From CAYLQD01 sp043819695 (GTDB lineage: Bacteria; Planctomycetota; PUPC01), in the NCBI GenBank assembly GCA_043819695.1, contig JBDREM010000180.1, positions 1 through 8,782 on the forward strand: a stretch of DNA of 8,782 bases, written 5' to 3'. Below, one piece after another: positions 6,494 through 8,782 of this stretch. Under the pieces are notes generated by a model. The model saw only the letters and a list, made by a program, of their open reading frames with translations. It did not search any database and was not told the origin of the DNA. The position numbers and the translations under genes are program-made. How positions within the stretch are numbered: the first letter of the stretch is position 1; every line of letters begins with the position of its first letter.

Positions 6494-7171
6494 TTATATT
6501 CCCTTCTCCTGTACAACCCTAGAAACCCCGTTTTCAAGCCCCACCCTAAACACCCTATCTGCTCCTTCAATCAACTCTGGAATATGGCTTGTAATGATAA
6601 ATTGCACATTTAATTTCTCGCTCATCTGTCTGATCATCTCGGCTGCCTTTGGCTGAAGATCTCTGCTCAGATATTTCAAGGGCTCATCCAAGACTAAAAC
6701 CAAATCCTTCCCTTCAAGAATAAGAAAAGAGGCAGACAGGGCCAAAGATGCCACGTCAATGGCTCCTCCCCCAGAAGAAGCAAGGGGTTTCATCTCCACC
6801 CCTTGTTTCTCAAATAGCAGATCGCACTCTGTCCGCCCTCTTCTATTCTCAAACTTGACTACGAACTTGTAGGCATCCTCCCCGAACACCGCCGCCTCTC
6901 CCAAGGTAGCCAGATTGCTGATCCTGTATTCGAGCTCCTTCTGAAGACCTTGGACGACCAACTGAACGATGGCTTGGGCCTTTTTGGCCTTCTCCAATCG
7001 TCCTTCTAATCGTTTTTTAGTCTCCTGGGATTTGACAAGTTGGTCCTCCTTCTCCACCTTCCTTCCCTTCAGCTCGTCGAAGTGTCTTTTCATGCTAAGG
7101 AAACGGGGATCGTCAATTGTCACATTCCGGAAGACTCTATCTTTTACAACTCCATCAGGATCGCCTTTCAT
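6494..7171 (-). CDS. Rad50/SbcC-like ATPase C-terminal lobe, no Walker A
   Basis: The 225-aa protein carries the C-terminal half of a Rad50/SbcC/SMC-type ABC ATPase. A coiled coil spans about residues 28-85. The ABC signature is SSGGG (132-136) in SSGGGAIDVASLALS. Walker B is LVLVLDEP (157-164, Asp162-Glu163), the D-loop region is LSRDLQP (168-174), and the switch histidine is His196 in FIITSHIPELIEGADRVF. No GxxGxGKS/T P-loop or Q-loop lobe precedes it, so it cannot form a complete ATP site alone. I recall phage proteins with very similar signature and LVLDEP..LSRDLQP blocks, also small and lacking the P-loop, so this is probably their normal form and not a truncation. The start is ATG 7171, with AGGGG upstream, 12 nt after the 86-aa coiled-coil gene. 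An Mre11-like gene lies upstream in the same run, suggesting a role in processing DNA ends. Confidence 0.8.
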   Translation of the reverse strand: MKGDPDGVVKDRVFRNVTIDDPRFLSMKRHFDELKGRKVEKEDQLVKSQETKKRLEGRLEKAKKAQAIVQLVVQGLQKELEYRISNLATLGEAAVFGEDAYKFVVKFENRRGRTECDLLFEKQGVEMKPLASSGGGAIDVASLALSASFLILEGKDLVLVLDEPLKYLSRDLQPKAAEMIRQMSEKLNVQFIITSHIPELIEGADRVFRVGLENGVSRVVQEKGI

Positions 7172-7183
7172 AATCTGCCCCTA

Positions 7184-7444
7184 TCAAATTTCATATTTTC
7201 CGCTCAGTTCACTGAACATCACCTCGACTTTTTCATTCCGTCGAATAATTTGCTGGTCCAGTGTCAGTACCTTTTTCCGAGCCTTGTCCAAAGTGTCAAG
7301 ATCAAACTGGGTACGGAGGGTCATCATCAAAGAATCCTTCTCCCCGATCTTCCTATCCCTCTTGCTCTTAGCATCCTCAATATCCAGGACAAGACGATTA
7401 ATCTTCTTCAGTTTCTCATCCAGACTAATCTGTACTTCTGGCAT
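7184..7444 (-). CDS. Small coiled-coil protein (86 aa)
   Basis: Almost the whole protein reads as amphipathic, charged helix, from SLDEKLKKINRLVLDIEDAK through RKIGEKDSLMMTL and LDKARKKVLTLDQQIIRRNE to VMFSELSGKYEI. There are no Cys residues, no signal peptide and no membrane segment. The start is well supported by AAGGAGG on the coding strand 6 nt before ATG 7444. It ends 12 nt before the ATPase-lobe gene, and the reading frames differ, so the two are separate genes unless a frameshift is present. Because the next protein also begins with a coiled coil, this could be its pairing partner or a detached segment of the Rad50-type coil. I do not recognise a named family. Confidence 0.75.
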   Translation of the reverse strand: MPEVQISLDEKLKKINRLVLDIEDAKSKRDRKIGEKDSLMMTLRTQFDLDTLDKARKKVLTLDQQIIRRNEKVEVMFSELSGKYEI

Positions 7445-7450
7445 CTTCTT

Positions 7451-7457
7451 CCTCCTT
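7451..7457 (-). promoter_or_regulatory. Strong Shine-Dalgarno for the 86-aa gene
   Basis: AAGGAGG lies on the minus strand 6 nt before ATG 7444, the strongest ribosome binding site in the window. It suggests high translation of the coiled-coil protein relative to its neighbours. Confidence 0.7.
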
Positions 7458-7481
7458 TTCTTTTTCTGCGGGGACCTCTCC

Positions 7482-7625
7482 CTATTTGCTTCTCAAATAC
7501 CCCTCAATCAGCTTACACACATCCTCAATTTCCTGGCACTCTAGGATAATCTCACCGTGTCCGAGGACCTGGTAAAATCTGAGCTGCAAAATCAGGGCCT
7601 CTAGGCGGTTGGTGTAATCATCCAT
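7482..7625 (-). CDS. Small hypothetical protein (47 aa)
   Basis: This short gene starts at ATG 7625 and ends at TAG 7484-7482. The protein begins MDDYTNRLEALILQLRFYQV and ends CKLIEGYLRSK. It is acidic and mostly helical, with two Cys and no membrane segment. Support comes from AAGGA on the coding strand 4 nt before the ATG, from the 10-nt gap after the 74-aa gene, and from the otherwise unexplained space between two well-supported genes of the same operon. The function is unknown. A small helical adaptor or phage accessory protein would fit, but nothing in the sequence points to a specific role. Confidence 0.6.
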   Translation of the reverse strand: MDDYTNRLEALILQLRFYQVLGHGEIILECQEIEDVCKLIEGYLRSK

Positions 7626-7635
7626 ACAATCCTTC

Positions 7636-7860
7636 TCAGGCTTCCTCGACCATGACTGTGACCCATTTTACCAGTGCTTTGGGATAGCCTTGGCGAACAT
7701 CTGGGAGAGAGGCTCTCGCGTTTTTCCGAGTCGAGAATAGGGCGATCCTACATCCTTCCTGCCACAAAAAAACTTCCCCTTTGAACCAGTAGATGCCGAT
7801 ATAATTATCATTTTCAGGATCATCGGTCCTGATCGCCCACACCTTAATCATACTTTTCAT
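7636..7860 (-). CDS. Small hypothetical phage-type protein (74 aa)
   Basis: From ATG 7860 the protein starts MKSMIKVWAIRTDDPENDNY, continues IGIYWFKGEVFLWQEGCRIA and ends in KALVKWVTVMVEEA. Alternating hydrophobic stretches suggest a small mixed alpha/beta domain: strand, turn, strand, a helix over TRKNARASLPDVRQG, then a final strand. The ATG at 7860 is chosen because AAGGAG lies 7 nt upstream on the coding strand (7873-7868); the longer reading from 7902 lacks such a site and adds a basic, low-quality leader. It overlaps the end of the 109-aa gene by 17 nt, indicating translational coupling. I recall small phage proteins with a similar aromatic strand plus TRK-A helix layout, but no function is known to me. 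Confidence 0.65.
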   Translation of the reverse strand: MKSMIKVWAIRTDDPENDNYIGIYWFKGEVFLWQEGCRIALFSTRKNARASLPDVRQGYPKALVKWVTVMVEEA

Positions 7861-8173
7861 TTTTGCTCTCCTTTTCTTTTCTGATCCTGATCTTACAAGC
7901 ATTAGACCCTGCAGTCACGGTCCTCACCTCGATAGAGTTTTCAGGTTCACACGTAACCGCACTGACCCAGTGAACCCAAGCTCCAGGGACGTCGGGAGTT
8001 TTGACTCTCAGTGTACATTTATTCTTAGCATAGGACATCACCATCTCTCTCTTCAGAAGAGTCCCTTGGTAATACTCTACCATGCTCCCCACAGGGAACT
8101 TCTTCATCATAAGGGTGTATGCCTTGTCCTGCAATCGTTCGATCTCATCCAAGTATTCCTTGATTATTTCCAT
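7844..8173 (-). CDS. Hypothetical protein (109 aa)
   Basis: The ATG at 8173 shares its first base with the TAA of the Mre11-like gene (TAATG), a typical re-initiation overlap in compact phage or operon DNA. The N-terminal third is helical (MEIIKEYLDEIERLQDKAYT). The middle is strand-rich: FPVGSMVEYYQGTLLKREMV, CTLRVKTPDV and WVHWVSAVTCEP, resembling a small SH3-like or beta-barrel domain by pattern only. The tail is strongly basic (KIRIRKEKESKNEK), which could contact nucleic acid. No P-loop or nuclease motif is visible. The coupling suggests it is made together with the nuclease and may work with it, but the function is not recognisable. Confidence 0.7.
   Translation of the reverse strand: MEIIKEYLDEIERLQDKAYTLMMKKFPVGSMVEYYQGTLLKREMVMSYAKNKCTLRVKTPDVPGAWVHWVSAVTCEPENSIEVRTVTAGSNACKIRIRKEKESKNEKYD
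7868..7873 (-). promoter_or_regulatory. Ribosome binding site deciding the 74-aa start
   Basis: AAGGAG lies on the minus strand with 7 nt to ATG 7860, inside the 3' end of the upstream gene. It favours 7860 over the ATG codons at 7902 and 7851. Confidence 0.65.
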
Positions 8174-8782
8174 TACTTCCCCAACGCCTCCTCTATGATT
8201 TCTCTAATCTCTTGGTCAACTTTTTTATCCCCCATTACTTCGTACAGCCTATCGATGAAATCAAAGGTCGTTCCCTTCTCTCCCTGCTTCAAATTGGCGA
8301 TAAACAATTCCAACCTCTCGTCCCTCTCCTTCTGAACCTCGGCCTTCTTTACATCGAGAACCTTCTTGACAGGAACCACCTTGAGAAATATTTCCTCCAG
8401 ATTTCTCTTCTCGGTATCATAGATATAGACTTTGGGCTTATGGTCGACCTGATCGATATTGGCCCTCATCAAGCTCCCGCAATTCACGACATATCTACCA
8501 TTGTCCTCCTCCACGAAAGCCTGGTGGTTATCCCCAGTGACGAACAGGTCGAATTCGAGATGGTTTTTCAGCAAGTCCCTGGCATAGACAAAATCAGTCT
8601 GCCCCAGCCAGAGCTTTTTTTGGAGGACCATTTTATGCATGAGGAGGATGTTTAACTTTCCTTCCCTTGGAACCGGAATATCCTCTCCCCACCAAGCCCC
8701 ATATATGCCACTCCATCCCTCTCCAGCAGGATATACTGGAAAATCACAAGCGATATTTACTCCTTCAGCGGCGGCAAGAACT
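8173..8782 (-). CDS. Mre11/SbcD-like metallophosphoesterase, N-terminus outside window
   Basis: The frame is open from the right edge to TAA at 8175-8173, giving 202 residues of the C-terminal portion. The ATG at 8640 is internal, since recognisable protein lies on both sides of it. In partial numbering, ILLMHKM (His49) matches the histidine motif after the core of calcineurin-like nucleases. VTGDNHQAF (83-86 GDNH) matches the last metal-binding motif, and VNCGSLMR (99-106) is the following turn. In Mre11/SbcD the last motif is usually GHxH; here the first His position is Asp. A charged, helical C-terminal tail follows (about 125-202). The N-terminal DxH and GD motifs must lie beyond the window. 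Such enzymes cut or trim DNA ends with a Rad50/SbcC ATPase. The ATPase-lobe gene in the same operon fits this role, and I recall phage phosphoesterases with the same GDNH form. Confidence 0.8.
   Translation of the reverse strand, partial: VLAAAEGVNIACDFPVYPAGEGWSGIYGAWWGEDIPVPREGKLNILLMHKMVLQKKLWLGQTDFVYARDLLKNHLEFDLFVTGDNHQAFVEEDNGRYVVNCGSLMRANIDQVDHKPKVYIYDTEKRNLEEIFLKVVPVKKVLDVKKAEVQKERDERLELFIANLKQGEKGTTFDFIDRLYEVMGDKKVDQEIREIIEEALGK

Larger units (their letters stand above)
5913..8782 (-). other. AT-rich phage-like segment with one compact operon
   Basis: All six genes from 8782 down to 6494 run on the minus strand. From right to left their junctions are a 1-nt overlap, a 17-nt overlap, and gaps of 10, 37 and 12 nt, as in a single transcript. 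Five of the six are small or partial-domain proteins, and the only recognisable functions are an Mre11-type nuclease and a Rad50-type ATPase lobe. This mix of tiny unknown proteins and DNA-end-processing genes is typical of phage early regions. No structural, terminase or integrase gene is visible, so a plasmid or an unrelated low-GC chromosome remains possible. Confidence 0.5.

Noticed and set aside
6969..7549. Plus-strand reading frames of 191 and 169 aa in the AT-rich part
   Set aside because: They are Ser/Phe/Leu-rich antisense frames across the ATPase-lobe and coiled-coil genes, which have domain and ribosome-binding-site support on the minus strand.
8638..8640. ATG at 8640 as the start of the phosphoesterase
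   Set aside because: The frame stays open upstream to the edge and the codon lies inside the ILLMHKM histidine motif, so it is internal.
8212..8655. Plus-strand reading frame of 147 aa opposite the Mre11-like gene
   Set aside because: It is antisense to conserved nuclease motifs, and the minus-strand frame stays open to the window edge.

Overview
The window is made of two parts that do not look alike. Bases 1 to about 5,900 are very GC-rich and carry ordinary chromosomal genes of an Acidobacteriota-like bacterium. The lineage is inferred from codon use, the small secreted protein at 5581 and the short intergenic repeats; it was not tested by search. Bases from about 5,900 to 8,782 are clearly AT-richer, use A/T-ending and AGA/AGG codons, and carry a tight run of small minus-strand genes of bacteriophage type.

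Left part: dxr (5' end cut by the window) and rseP run in tandem on the plus strand. A MATE-family efflux transporter follows on the same strand. ispG lies convergent to it on the minus strand. A small secreted coiled-coil protein then starts divergently from ispG. Dxr and IspG are two steps of the MEP isoprenoid pathway, and dxr-rseP-ispG is a familiar bacterial cluster; here the transporter sits inside it and ispG is inverted. The spacers on both sides of the transporter hold different 7-bp tandem repeats (unit CTCACTT at 2531-2600; unit CAGGCTT at 4098-4132).

Junction: near 5,895-5,912 the composition changes abruptly. The secreted protein loses its C-terminus there, and a minus-strand gene coming from the right also runs through the same point into sequence antisense to that protein. 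Breaking a gene from each side suggests a chimeric assembly join at least as much as insertion of a mobile element. The two halves should not be treated as one genome without read evidence.

Right part, read on the minus strand from the right edge: the C-terminal portion of an Mre11/SbcD-like metallophosphoesterase; three small genes (109, 74 and 47 aa) linked by overlaps or short gaps; an 86-aa coiled-coil protein; a 225-aa protein with the C-terminal lobe of a Rad50/SbcC-type ATPase (signature, Walker B, D-loop, H-loop) but no Walker A; then, behind its own promoter, the broken hypothetical gene. The most interesting point is this nuclease/half-ATPase operon: a DNA-end-processing module in which no P-loop half is visible and one Mre11 metal-ligand position is changed from His to Asp.
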